Shown piece after piece: positions 1 through 8,662 of a DNA stretch of 64,000 bases (the stretch's first letter is position 1; every line of letters starts with the position of its first letter). Source of the DNA: Nisaea sp. Lineage in GTDB: Bacteria; Pseudomonadota; Alphaproteobacteria; Thalassobaculales; Thalassobaculaceae. The notes under the pieces are model-generated. The model saw only the letters and a program-made list of their open reading frames with translations. It made no database searches and was not told where the DNA came from. The stretch lies in assembly GCF_034670185.1 (NCBI RefSeq), contig NZ_JAXMNY010000004.1, positions 62,001 through 126,000 on the forward strand, given 5' to 3'. Position numbers and translations under genes: made by a program.

Positions 1-599
1 GGTCCTGGAAGCAGAGCCATAACGACGTGCTGCAAAAGCTGCTGCGCAAGGCGCGCAAGGGCACGAAGGTCATGTTCCTGCCGGGCAATCACGACGAGAT
101 GTTCCGCGGGTTCCTTGGCGAAAATTTCGGCCAGATCGAGGTCCGGGACGAGCATGTCCATGTCACCAAGGATGGTCGCCGCTTCCTGATCCTGCATGGC
201 GACCAGTACGACGTCGTGGTGAAGTACAACAAGTGGCTCGCGCTGGTCGGCGACGGCGCCTACAACCTCGCCCTCACGCTCAACACCCATTTCAACCAGA
301 TCCGCCGCTTCCTCGGCTATCCTTACTGGTCGCTCTCCGCCTACCTGAAGAACAAGGCGAAGCGCGCAGTCGAGTTCATCGGCAATTTCGAGCATGCGCT
401 GGCCGACGAGGCTTCCAAGCGCGGCGTCGACGGCATTATCTGCGGCCACATCCACAAGGCCGAGATGAAGCAGATCGGCGACATCACCTACTGCAACGAC
501 GGCGACTGGGTAGAAAGCTGCACGGCGCTGGTCGAGCACGCCGACGGCCGTATGGAAATTCTCAACTGGGCCGAGGTGAGGCAACTCACCTTCGCCTGA
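1..599 (+). CDS. LpxH-like metallophosphoesterase (5' truncated by window)
   Basis: This is the C-terminal part of a calcineurin-like phosphoesterase of the UDP-2,3-diacylglucosamine diphosphatase type, which would release lipid X for lipid A synthesis on the inner face of the cytoplasmic membrane. The GNHDE motif and the later GHIHKAE motif are two of the metal-binding blocks. The reading frame is open to base 3 and the residues before the first internal GTG (27) are family-like (SWKQSHNDV), so the real start lies upstream of the window. It is followed after 13 bases by a glycosyltransferase and then by Kdo and lipid A genes, which fits an envelope role. The exact substrate is inferred, because LpxH-like paralogues are not all lipid A enzymes. 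Confidence 0.85.
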   Translation, partial: SWKQSHNDVLQKLLRKARKGTKVMFLPGNHDEMFRGFLGENFGQIEVRDEHVHVTKDGRRFLILHGDQYDVVVKYNKWLALVGDGAYNLALTLNTHFNQIRRFLGYPYWSLSAYLKNKAKRAVEFIGNFEHALADEASKRGVDGIICGHIHKAEMKQIGDITYCNDGDWVESCTALVEHADGRMEILNWAEVRQLTFA

Positions 600-612
600 G
601 GCGGTAAGCCCA

Positions 613-1659
613 ATGAAAATCCTTCTCGTTTCCGACGCCTGGTTCCCGCAGGTGAACGGCGTTGTCCGCACCCTGAACACGGTGATCGGCGAGCTCAAGG
701 CCATGGGCCACGAGGTCGACACCATCACGCCGGACCAGTTCACCACCATCCCCTGCCCGACCTATCCGGAGATCCGCTTGGCCTGCTGGCCCTTCTTCCG
801 GGTCCCGGCGATGATCGAGGCGGCCCGGCCGGATGCCATCCATATCGCCACCGAAGGGCCGCTGGGGATGACGGCGCGGCGCTATTGCGTGCGCAACAAG
901 CTGCCTTTCACCACGGCCTATCACACCCGGTTCCCGGAATATGTCGAGCCGCGCCTCGGCGTGCCGGTGTCATGGACCTACAAGGTCATGCGCCATTTTC
1001 ACGGCAAGTCCGCCGGTGTCATGGTGGCCACGAAATCCATCCGCGCCGATCTTGAGGCGCGCGGCTTCGACAACATCAAGGACTGGAGCCGGGGCGTCGA
1101 CACAGAGCTGTTCCGACCCCAATCAAAAGATTCGATCGACGCGCCGCGACCGGTCTTCATGTTCGTCGGTCGGGTGGCGGTGGAAAAGAACCTTCCCGCT
1201 TTCCTTGAGCTGGACCTGCCCGGCAGCAAGGTGGTTGTCGGCGGCGGCCCTGACATGAACATGCTGAAAAAGCGCTATCCGGACACCATCTTCGTTGGTG
1301 CCAAGAAGGGTGAGGATCTGGCCCGGCATTACGCGGCAGCCGATGTCTTCGTCTTCCCGAGCCGGACCGATACATTCGGCCTCGTCATGCTGGAAGCCCT
1401 CGCGTCGGGCGTGCCGGTCGCAGCTTTCCCGGTTCCCGGCCCGCTGGATGTCATCGCGTCGGAGAAGGTTGGCGTGCTGTCAGAAGATCTTGGTGCGGCG
1501 GCCAAGGCTGCGTTGAAGCTTTCCGCTGAAGACTGCCGGGCCTATGCGCTCGGCTACAGCTGGCAAGCCTGCGCAGAGCAGTTCTTCAACAATCTGGCCC
1601 CCTTCGATTCCGATGCCGCTTTCGGCCGTTTCACGGCACGACCCGTCAAAGCCGCCTGA
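613..1659 (+). CDS. GT4-family glycosyltransferase
   Basis: This is a 348-residue GT-B glycosyltransferase of the group 1/GT4 type. The N-terminal Rossmann half has the usual opening (ILLVSDAWFPQVNGVVRT, residues about 3-20). The C-terminal nucleotide-sugar-binding half carries FVGRVAVEKN and the EX7E-like segment around SRTDTFGLVMLEALASG near residues 250-266. The family transfers a sugar from a nucleotide donor to a lipid or glycan acceptor at the cytoplasmic membrane. Members close to this one are often called alpha-mannosyltransferases, but donor and acceptor cannot be read from sequence. It directly follows the LpxH-like gene and is probably in the same transcript. Confidence 0.88.
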   Translation: MKILLVSDAWFPQVNGVVRTLNTVIGELKAMGHEVDTITPDQFTTIPCPTYPEIRLACWPFFRVPAMIEAARPDAIHIATEGPLGMTARRYCVRNKLPFTTAYHTRFPEYVEPRLGVPVSWTYKVMRHFHGKSAGVMVATKSIRADLEARGFDNIKDWSRGVDTELFRPQSKDSIDAPRPVFMFVGRVAVEKNLPAFLELDLPGSKVVVGGGPDMNMLKKRYPDTIFVGAKKGEDLARHYAAADVFVFPSRTDTFGLVMLEALASGVPVAAFPVPGPLDVIASEKVGVLSEDLGAAAKAALKLSAEDCRAYALGYSWQACAEQFFNNLAPFDSDAAFGRFTARPVKAA

Positions 1660-1761
1660 CGTTTTACGCCAATAAGAACTTGGCCCGGCAACGGCGCCCT
1701 AGTATGCATTCCCGTAATCGCGAAAAGTGACCGATTCGGTCCTGATGTTCGAACGGAAAGC

Positions 1762-2475
1762 ATGCTGAAACGTCTGTTGCGCACGGATACCGGCCGCGAG
1801 GTCGCAAGCCGCCTGTTGGCCACCTTGCTTCGGGGCCTCGCGCGCACCATCCGTTGGCAGATCATCAATCCAGAAATCGCTGACACCGTCTTCCGAAGTG
1901 AGCAGCCGATGATCGGCGCCTTCTGGCATAACCGCATCATGCTGATGACGGAGATCTGGAACAGCGACCGGCCGTTCGCCATGCTGCAGTCGAAACACCC
2001 GGACGGCCGCCTGATCGCCCGCACCATCGAGCATCTCGGCATCGAGGACATCGTCGGCTCGGCCGGCAAGGGAAAGGGTGGAGCCCAGGCCTTGCGCAGC
2101 ATGCTGCGGGCATTGAAAAGCGGCACCAGTGTCGGTGTCACACCTGACGGCCCGCGCGGGCCGCGCATGCGGGCCTCCGGCGGCGTCATCGCACTTGCCC
2201 GGATGAGTGGCGCGCCGATCTACCCAGTAACCTGGAACGTCTCCCGCCGCCGGGTACTGCGGAGCTGGGACCGGTTCATCCTCGCCCTGCCCTTCAGCCG
2301 CGGTGTCTATATCTGGGGTGAGCCCATCCATGTGCCCCGGGATGCGGACGAAGCGCAGATGGAAGTCCTCCGTCTCGAACTTGAAGAGCGTCTGAACCAT
2401 CTCTGCGCCCAAGCGGACGCCGCCCTCGGAACTGACCCGATCGCGCCCGCCGATCCGGCGCCGGAAGCCTCATGA
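1762..2475 (+). CDS. Lysophospholipid acyltransferase family protein (DUF374)
   Basis: This 237-residue protein belongs to the DUF374 branch of LPLAT acyltransferases. The HN motif in GAFWHNRIMLM (about residues 52-62) stands in for the HX4D catalytic block, and TPDGPRGPR is the conserved substrate-binding block. The family acylates lipids at the cytoplasmic membrane. In alphaproteobacteria this branch commonly sits next to kdtA and is suspected of acylating lipid A precursors. The stop codon overlaps the start of kdtA by four bases, indicating translational coupling. A 102-base gap separates it from the glycosyltransferase. The acyl acceptor is not known. Confidence 0.85.
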   Translation: MLKRLLRTDTGREVASRLLATLLRGLARTIRWQIINPEIADTVFRSEQPMIGAFWHNRIMLMTEIWNSDRPFAMLQSKHPDGRLIARTIEHLGIEDIVGSAGKGKGGAQALRSMLRALKSGTSVGVTPDGPRGPRMRASGGVIALARMSGAPIYPVTWNVSRRRVLRSWDRFILALPFSRGVYIWGEPIHVPRDADEAQMEVLRLELEERLNHLCAQADAALGTDPIAPADPAPEAS

Positions 2476-3773
2476 TCTTCCGCCTCTATAGTGTCGCCAT
2501 GCGCCTCGCCAGCCCCCTGCTCGACCGGCTTCTGGAAAAACGCCTCGCACGTGGCAAGGAAGATCCCGCACGCATCCGCGAACGCCGGGGCGAGGCCACG
2601 CTCCCGCGCCCGACGGGCCATCTCTTCTGGGTACACGGCGCCAGTGTTGGCGAATGCCAGACAGCACTTGCGCTGATCGACCAGCTGCTGGCGCTCGACC
2701 CGGAGCTGCAAGTACTGCTGACCAGCGGCACCCGCACTTCCGCCGATCTGATGGCCGGGCGCCTGCCGGAGCGGGCAATCCACCAGTTCGTACCGGTTGA
2801 TCAGCCTCGCTGGATTGACCGGTTTCTAGATCACTGGGCCCCATCCGCCGCCATATTCGTTGAGTCCGATCTGTGGCCCAATCTTGTGCTTGAGACCCAG
2901 GCGCGCGACATCCCCCTGATCCTGGCCAACGCCCGCATGTCGGAGAGTTCCTTTGCGCGCTGGCGACGCCTCGGATTTCTGACCGGGCGCCTGTTCGAGG
3001 ATTTCGCCCTGATCCTGGCCAGCAACGAAGCCCAGAAGCGGGGCTTTGAAAGCCTGACCCGCGCTCCAGTGGTCTGTATAGGAAACCTGAAACGTGCCGC
3101 CGGCCCGCTTGCGGTAGATGAAGTAAAATTGCTGGAGCTGAAACACGCTACAGGGACCCGGCCGGTCTTCCTTGCCGCCAGCACACATGACGGTGAGGAG
3201 TCTGCAATACTGACAGCTCACCGCCATGCCGCGGACAGGATTCCCGGCCTGCTGACAGTGATCGCACCGCGCCACCCGAACCGCGGCCCCGCAATCGAGC
3301 TCATGGCGGCGGATACAGGCCTCACGGTTGCCCGACGATCTACGGGAGCTTTGCCCGATGCGGCAACCGAGGTTTATGTCGCGGATACGATGGGCGAGAT
3401 GGGTACCCTGTTCACGCTCGCCGATACGGTCTTCATTGCCGGATCCTTCGTGCCCGTGGGCGGACATAACCCGCTTGAACCCGCCCATTTCGGCAAACCG
3501 GTCCTGTTCGGCCCGCTGATGACAAAGAATGCCGATATCGCCACAGACATGATCGCGGCAGGGGTTGCCGAAGAGGTTGCTGATGGCATCGCGCTTGGCG
3601 GCCGGATTGTCGCGCTGACGCAAGACGGCGCGGAGCGCAGTGCCATGACCGGCGCAGCACTGGCCTTCGCTCGGGGGCAGTCGAAGATCGCGGAGGAAAT
3701 GGCGGAACGCATCATGGACACCGTCAACCGTCACGGTGCCCCCGGCGCAAGCCCGAGCGGGACGACACCATGA
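2472..3773 (+). CDS. waaA: 3-deoxy-D-manno-octulosonic acid (Kdo) transferase
   Basis: This 433-residue GT30 enzyme transfers Kdo from CMP-Kdo to lipid IVA at the inner membrane. A hydrophobic N-terminal anchor is followed by FWVHGASVGE, the hallmark block with the catalytic glutamate. FVESDLWPN and NARMSE follow in the N-domain, and GSFVPVGGHNPLEPA forms the C-terminal nucleotide-binding block. Length fits the family. It overlaps the acyltransferase before it and lpxK after it by four bases each, so the three form a tight operon. Confidence 0.96.
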   Translation: MIFRLYSVAMRLASPLLDRLLEKRLARGKEDPARIRERRGEATLPRPTGHLFWVHGASVGECQTALALIDQLLALDPELQVLLTSGTRTSADLMAGRLPERAIHQFVPVDQPRWIDRFLDHWAPSAAIFVESDLWPNLVLETQARDIPLILANARMSESSFARWRRLGFLTGRLFEDFALILASNEAQKRGFESLTRAPVVCIGNLKRAAGPLAVDEVKLLELKHATGTRPVFLAASTHDGEESAILTAHRHAADRIPGLLTVIAPRHPNRGPAIELMAADTGLTVARRSTGALPDAATEVYVADTMGEMGTLFTLADTVFIAGSFVPVGGHNPLEPAHFGKPVLFGPLMTKNADIATDMIAAGVAEEVADGIALGGRIVALTQDGAERSAMTGAALAFARGQSKIAEEMAERIMDTVNRHGAPGASPSGTTP

Positions 3774-4747
3774 AAGCGCCGGAATTCTGGCATCGCGCAG
3801 GCCTGCTTTCGGCACTTCTGACACCCGTCTCCTGGCTCTACCAGATCGGGGCCTCCTTCCGCCTCGCGGTGACAAACACTTACACGGCCTCCGTCCCCGT
3901 GTTCTGCGTCGGCAACCTCGTTGCTGGCGGCGCCGGGAAAACGCCTGTTGCTCTGGCGCTCGGCCGGGCCCTGATCCGGCGCGGCCTGAAGGTCGCCTTT
4001 CTCAGCCGGGGCTATGGCGGCAACAAGACTGGTCCGCTGCAGGTTCTGCCGGACCGGCACACCGCCCGCGACGTTGGCGACGAGCCGCTCTTGCTCGCCG
4101 AGGCGGCACCGACATGGATCGCCCGCGACCGGGCGGCCGGTGCCCGGATGGCGGCGGAAGCTGGCGCGGACATCATCCTGCTTGATGACGGCTTCCAGAA
4201 CCCGGCCCTTGCCAAGACAATGTCCGTGCTGGTGGTGGATGGCGGCTACGGCTTTGGAAACGGTCATGTGATTCCGTCCGGGCCGTTGCGTGAGCCGGTA
4301 TCTCATGGGCTGGCCCGGGCCGATGCCGTCATGCTGCTGGGAGACGATCCCGGCGGTCTGGAAGACGTGCTCAGTGAAACGCTCCCGGTTTTTCGCGGCC
4401 ATCTGACCCCAACCCGCGCAAGCGCTGGATTGCGGGGTGAACGGGCCATCGCTTTCGCCGGCATCGGGCGCCCTAAAAAATTCTTTGATACGCTGCGGGC
4501 GCTCGGTGTCGAACTGATCGAAACCCGGTCCTTCGGCGATCATGAACCCTACCGCGGGGAAGATCTGATCGACCTGATCGCCAAGGCCGAGCAGGAAGAC
4601 GCCCTGCTGCTGACCACATCCAAGGATCATGTCCGGTTGCCGGAAGAGCTGCGGCTAATGATCCGGCGTGTTGATGTGGAGCTTGTCTGGGAAGACCCGG
4701 CCGGCATCGAGACCTTGCTGGACAGGATCGTCGCACCCGGCGACTAG
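3770..4747 (+). CDS. lpxK: Tetraacyldisaccharide 4'-kinase
   Basis: This 325-residue membrane-associated P-loop kinase phosphorylates the 4' position of the lipid A disaccharide to give lipid IVA, the substrate of the Kdo transferase encoded just upstream. The Walker A region is VGNLVAGGAGKTP, the conserved FLSRGYGG block follows, and DDGFQNPAL is the family signature. The start overlaps the waaA stop (ATGA). A short stem with a T5 run overlaps its stop codon and probably ends the operon. Confidence 0.96.
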   Translation: MKAPEFWHRAGLLSALLTPVSWLYQIGASFRLAVTNTYTASVPVFCVGNLVAGGAGKTPVALALGRALIRRGLKVAFLSRGYGGNKTGPLQVLPDRHTARDVGDEPLLLAEAAPTWIARDRAAGARMAAEAGADIILLDDGFQNPALAKTMSVLVVDGGYGFGNGHVIPSGPLREPVSHGLARADAVMLLGDDPGGLEDVLSETLPVFRGHLTPTRASAGLRGERAIAFAGIGRPKKFFDTLRALGVELIETRSFGDHEPYRGEDLIDLIAKAEQEDALLLTTSKDHVRLPEELRLMIRRVDVELVWEDPAGIETLLDRIVAPGD

Positions 4748-4768
4748 TTCTTTCGCCGCCTAGTTTTT
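4738..4768 (+). terminator. Probable terminator after lpxK
   Basis: CGGCGA (4738-4743) can pair with TCGCCG (4753-4758), with the lpxK stop codon in the loop, followed by TTTTT at 4764-4768. The structure lies between the convergent lpxK and M23 peptidase genes. The six-pair stem is short, so strength is uncertain. Confidence 0.4.
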
Positions 4769-5578
4769 CGGGGGCAGGGGCGGCACCAGAACGGCCGCGT
4801 CGACCCGGACATCGAACCAGTTGATCCGCCAGTCCAGATGCGGCCCGGTCGCCCGGCCGGTCGCTCCGATGGTGCCGATTTGCGCACCGCGTTTCACTTC
4901 CTCGCCGACTTTCGCCGTCACCGTCTGCATATGCAGGAAGGCCGAGCTGAGCCCGTGCCCGTGATCGATGATCACCGTGCCGCCGGTATAATAGAGATCC
5001 TGCTCCGCCAGTCGGACGATCCCTCCCGCAGGCGCGATCACAGGAGAGCCCACCGGCCCCGCGACATCGACGCCGAAATGCGGCCGTTTCGGAATGCCGT
5101 TCAGGACCCGCTGGCTGCCATAGACTCCGGAAATCCGGCCTTTCGCGGGCCAAATGAAACCTTCGGCGAAATAGGGACGGTCGGTGTCGATTTTCCGAAC
5201 CTTGCCGATCTTCGCATTCTCCCGACGGATACGGGCGAGCACTTCCGGCTTCGGCTCGACATATTTCTGCGGCAGCCCTTCAATCCGTTGGATATTGTAG
5301 GTCCGCTTGGCGATCTTCAGCGCCTTGCGCTCCTCCAATCCGTCCGGCGCCTTGGCGACCAGCATGGCATCAGGCTCCGCATCGCGGCCAAAGCCGAGCA
5401 CGAACACCCCGTCCGCGCTGACCCGCACGGGACGGCCATCGAGCGTCAGTTTAACGTCCGGATCGGTGCGGCCCATGATGATCCCGCCCTGGGTAAAGGC
5501 GCCATTCATCTCCAGCGTCACGGCATCGGCAGGGCGCGCCAGCAGCACCAGAAGGACGGCGAGCAAAAAACGAATCAC
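4760..5578 (-). CDS. M23-family peptidase domain protein, envelope
   Basis: This 272-residue protein starts with a hydrophobic signal sequence (IRFLLAVLLVLLARPADA) and ends in a LytM/M23 domain. The HFGVD block supplies the first metal ligands, and the last block reads GPHLDWRI, where the usual H-x-H is H-x-D. The same substitution occurs in some alphaproteobacterial relatives, so activity should not be assumed. Known family members cleave peptidoglycan crosslinks or activate amidases in the periplasm. The start codon overlaps the stop of xseA, which precedes it in the same transcript. Confidence 0.87.
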   Translation of the reverse strand: MIRFLLAVLLVLLARPADAVTLEMNGAFTQGGIIMGRTDPDVKLTLDGRPVRVSADGVFVLGFGRDAEPDAMLVAKAPDGLEERKALKIAKRTYNIQRIEGLPQKYVEPKPEVLARIRRENAKIGKVRKIDTDRPYFAEGFIWPAKGRISGVYGSQRVLNGIPKRPHFGVDVAGPVGSPVIAPAGGIVRLAEQDLYYTGGTVIIDHGHGLSSAFLHMQTVTAKVGEEVKRGAQIGTIGATGRATGPHLDWRINWFDVRVDAAVLVPPLPPKN

Positions 5579-7188
5579 AACAGGCTCCCCTGCGCCGGAT
5601 CGGGTTTCTTTGGTTTTGACTTGGGCGCGGGCTTCACCTCCGCCGTGCTTTCGGGCGCTTTCTCCGCCGGTTTGCTGGCGCTTGCGACAGGTGCAGCAGC
5701 AACGCCGCCGATCACTGCATCGCGGGCGCCATCGCCGAAATGGATGGAAACCCCATCACCTTCCGACAGCGCCTCCGCACGTGTGACCGGCGACCCGTCC
5801 GCATCCCGGACCAGCGCGAAACCGCGCTTCAGGGTCTGCTCGTAGGAATTGCTTTCCAGCAGGCGTCCCGCCGCATCCAGCCGTTTTCCCTGCAGGTCGA
5901 CAACCCGCGCAAAGGCCTGTTCAAACTGGCTTCCGAGCCGGCCAAGATCACGTTCAGCACGCACCATCCGTTCGGCGATCGGTTCAAGCCGCAAGCGCCC
6001 GGCGACTGCACCAAGCCTGCTGACCGCGACCTCTCCGACCCTGCGGATCGAGGATGCCCAGCGCTGCTCCGCCACCTTGAAGCGGCTTTCCATCCTGTTC
6101 AGCTCGGCCTGCGGGTCCGGGATTTTCGAGGCCAGATCGCGCATCCGGTCATTCGCCCGGGAAAGCCTGCGTTCCGCCGCTGCGCCCGCCGCCTGCCAAC
6201 GGTAATCGACGGTCTGCGCCTTCGCCTCGATGATCGAACGCGGATCGCCGAGACCGCGCGCAAGGCCGGAGAGACGGGTTTCCGATTCGGCGAACTTGCG
6301 GCGCAGGCCATTGAACAGCCGCGTCCCGTCCTGCATCAGAGTCGCCAGCAGATCGGCCCGCACCGGCACCGCAATCTCGGCGGCGGCAGTCGGGGTTGGC
6401 GCCCGGCGATCGGAGGCATAATCGATCAGGGTCGTATCGGTCTCGTGCCCAACGGCGGAGATCAGCGGGATCTCGCTGGCAGCGGCGGCACGAACCACAA
6501 TTTCCTCATTGAAGGCCCAGAGGTCTTCCAGGCTGCCGCCACCACGGGCGACAATCAGCAGGTCCGGGCGCGGCACGGCACCATCCGGCGCCATCCGGTT
6601 AAAGCCCTCGATAGCGGCGGCGACCTGATCCTTCGCCGCTTCGCCCTGGACCAGCACCGGCCAGACCAGCACATGACACGGGAACCGGTCGGACAGCCGG
6701 TGCAGGATATCCCGGATCACAGCGCCGGTCGGCGAGGTGACCACGCCGATGACCTTCGGCAGAAACGGCAGCGGACGCTTGCGGGCGGCATCGAACAGGC
6801 CTTCGGCGGCCAGCTTCTTGCGCCGGTCTTCCAGCAGCTTCAGCAGCGCACCTTCGCCCGCCAGCTCCATCTGCTCGATCACCATCTGGTATTTCGAACG
6901 ACCGGGGAAGGTGGTGAGCTTGCCGGTACAGATCACCTCCATGCCTTCTTCCGGCTGGATCGAAAGCCGCTGCGCCGCGCCGCGCCAGCAGATCGCGTCG
7001 AGAACCGACTTCTCGTCCTTCAGGGTGAGATAAAGGTGGCCCGATCCAGCCCGCGTCGGCCGGGAAATCTCCCCCCGGACACGAACATGCTCGAACGCCC
7101 CCTCGACGGTCCGTTTGACCTGATGAGAGATCTCGCTGACGGAGAATTCGGGAATATTGCCGAGCGGCGGCGCGCTGTCGTCTTGCAT
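5575..7188 (-). CDS. xseA: Exodeoxyribonuclease VII large subunit
   Basis: This 537-residue subunit has an N-terminal OB-fold (GEISRPTRAGSGHLYLTLKD, about residues 39-58), the catalytic ExoVII domain (GVVTSPTGAVIRDI, RGGGSLEDLWAFN, SAVGHETD), a long coiled-coil region and a basic, proline-rich tail of about 40 residues. With XseB, which is not in this window, it degrades single-stranded DNA in the cytoplasm. The start is the ATG at 7188 and purD diverges 51 bases away, so the two share a short promoter region. Confidence 0.95.
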   Translation of the reverse strand: MQDDSAPPLGNIPEFSVSEISHQVKRTVEGAFEHVRVRGEISRPTRAGSGHLYLTLKDEKSVLDAICWRGAAQRLSIQPEEGMEVICTGKLTTFPGRSKYQMVIEQMELAGEGALLKLLEDRRKKLAAEGLFDAARKRPLPFLPKVIGVVTSPTGAVIRDILHRLSDRFPCHVLVWPVLVQGEAAKDQVAAAIEGFNRMAPDGAVPRPDLLIVARGGGSLEDLWAFNEEIVVRAAAASEIPLISAVGHETDTTLIDYASDRRAPTPTAAAEIAVPVRADLLATLMQDGTRLFNGLRRKFAESETRLSGLARGLGDPRSIIEAKAQTVDYRWQAAGAAAERRLSRANDRMRDLASKIPDPQAELNRMESRFKVAEQRWASSIRRVGEVAVSRLGAVAGRLRLEPIAERMVRAERDLGRLGSQFEQAFARVVDLQGKRLDAAGRLLESNSYEQTLKRGFALVRDADGSPVTRAEALSEGDGVSIHFGDGARDAVIGGVAAAPVASASKPAEKAPESTAEVKPAPKSKPKKPDPAQGSLL

Positions 7189-7239
7189 GAGGAGAATTTA
7201 TGCTACAAGGCCGCCGAGTGAAAGCACGGGAACAGAAAA

Positions 7240-8529
7240 ATGAAGATATTGGTCGTCGGATCGGGTGCGCGGGAACATGCCTTGTGCTGGGCCATTTCGG
7301 CCTCTCCCCTTTGCGATCACCTTTATTGCGCCCCGGGCAATGCCGGGATCGCAAATGTCGCCGAATGCATCGCGGTAAAAGCCGAGGATGTCGACAGGAT
7401 TGTTGCCTTCGCCAAGGAAAACGCCATCGACTTCGTCGTGGTCGGCCCGGAAGCGCCACTGGTGGCCGGTCTGGTCGACAAGCTGGACGAAGCCGGAATC
7501 AAGGCCTTCGGGCCGAGCGCCGCCGCGGCCCAGCTCGAAGGCTCCAAGGCTTTCACCAAAGGCATCTGCGACCGGCACAATATCCCGACGGCCGCCTACG
7601 CCCGCTTCACCGATCTGGAAGCCGCGAAGGACTATGTCACGAAAATGGGCGCTCCCATCGTCGTCAAGGCTGACGGGCTTGCAGCAGGCAAGGGCGTGAC
7701 CGTTGCCCAGACGGTCAACGACGCGATCTCCGCGCTTGAAGACGCCCTGTCTGGCGGCGCTTTCGGTGCGGCCGGCGAAGAGGTTGTGATCGAGGAATGC
7801 CTGATCGGCGAGGAAGCCAGCTTCTTCGCGCTCTGCGATGGCAAGACCGCGTTGCCTCTGGCCACCGCCCAGGACCACAAGGCTGTCGGCGACGGCGATA
7901 CCGGCCCGAACACGGGCGGGATGGGTGCCTACTCGCCGGCCCCGGTGATGGACGACGCCATGGTCCAACGGGTAATGAAAGAGATCGTTCAGCCAACAGT
8001 CGACGGCATGGCAGCCGAAGGCATGCCGTTCAAGGGCGTGCTGTTCGCCGGTCTGATGATCACCAAGGACGGCCCCAAGCTGATCGAGCACAATGTCCGC
8101 TTCGGCGATCCCGAATGCGAAGCGCTGATGATGCGGTTGATGAGCGACATCCTGCCGGCACTGATCGCCTCCGCGGACGGCCAGCTCGACCAGATTACCC
8201 TGCGCTGGCGCCCGGAGAGCGCGCTGTGCGTCGTGCTCGCTTCGAAGGGCTATCCCAATTCCTACGAGAAGGGCACGCTGATCGCCGAACTCGCGCCGGA
8301 CAGCGACACCGTGACCACCTTCCATGCCGGCACCGCGCGCACGGACAAGGGCGTGTTGCTTGCGACGGGAGGGCGGGTTCTTGTTGTTACCGCGCTGGGC
8401 GAGAGCGTTACCGCCGCCCAGATCCGGGCTTACGAAACGGTAAAAGCCATCAAATGGTCCAATGGTTTTCACCGCAATGATATCGGTTGGCGCGCCGTCG
8501 CACGAGAGTCTGCCAATCCAACTAAGTAA
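7240..8529 (+). CDS. purD: Phosphoribosylamine--glycine ligase
   Basis: This is a full-length (429-residue) GARS enzyme. It joins phosphoribosylamine and glycine using ATP, the second step of de novo purine synthesis. The N-domain opens with ILVVGSGAREHAL, the ATP-grasp core contains VKADGLAAGKGV, and the C-terminal ligand block includes NTGGMGAYSP and NVRFGDPECE. The gene stands alone on its strand and diverges from xseA. Confidence 0.97.
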   Translation: MKILVVGSGAREHALCWAISASPLCDHLYCAPGNAGIANVAECIAVKAEDVDRIVAFAKENAIDFVVVGPEAPLVAGLVDKLDEAGIKAFGPSAAAAQLEGSKAFTKGICDRHNIPTAAYARFTDLEAAKDYVTKMGAPIVVKADGLAAGKGVTVAQTVNDAISALEDALSGGAFGAAGEEVVIEECLIGEEASFFALCDGKTALPLATAQDHKAVGDGDTGPNTGGMGAYSPAPVMDDAMVQRVMKEIVQPTVDGMAAEGMPFKGVLFAGLMITKDGPKLIEHNVRFGDPECEALMMRLMSDILPALIASADGQLDQITLRWRPESALCVVLASKGYPNSYEKGTLIAELAPDSDTVTTFHAGTARTDKGVLLATGGRVLVVTALGESVTAAQIRAYETVKAIKWSNGFHRNDIGWRAVARESANPTK

Positions 8530-8545
8530 AATTTTCTATAAAACA

Positions 8546-8573
8546 GAATGAATTCTTAGACTTCATTCATTTA
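8546..8573 (+). terminator. Weak stem-loop after purD
   Basis: GAATGAA (8546-8552) pairs with TTCATTC (8562-8568), followed by ATTT, in an AT-rich spacer between purD and the next gene. The stem is AT-rich and the T run is short, so this is a weak candidate. Confidence 0.3.
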
Positions 8574-8662
8574 ACATTCACACACAAAAGGATTTAAAAA
8601 CGCTCGGAATGAAATAGAAAGCGCAGTAACATCCGCGCCTTAAGTTTCTAGGACGAGTTTTT

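Noticed and set aside
5740..7221. 493-codon open frame on the plus strand
   Set aside because: It is antisense to xseA; the translation has no recognisable motifs.
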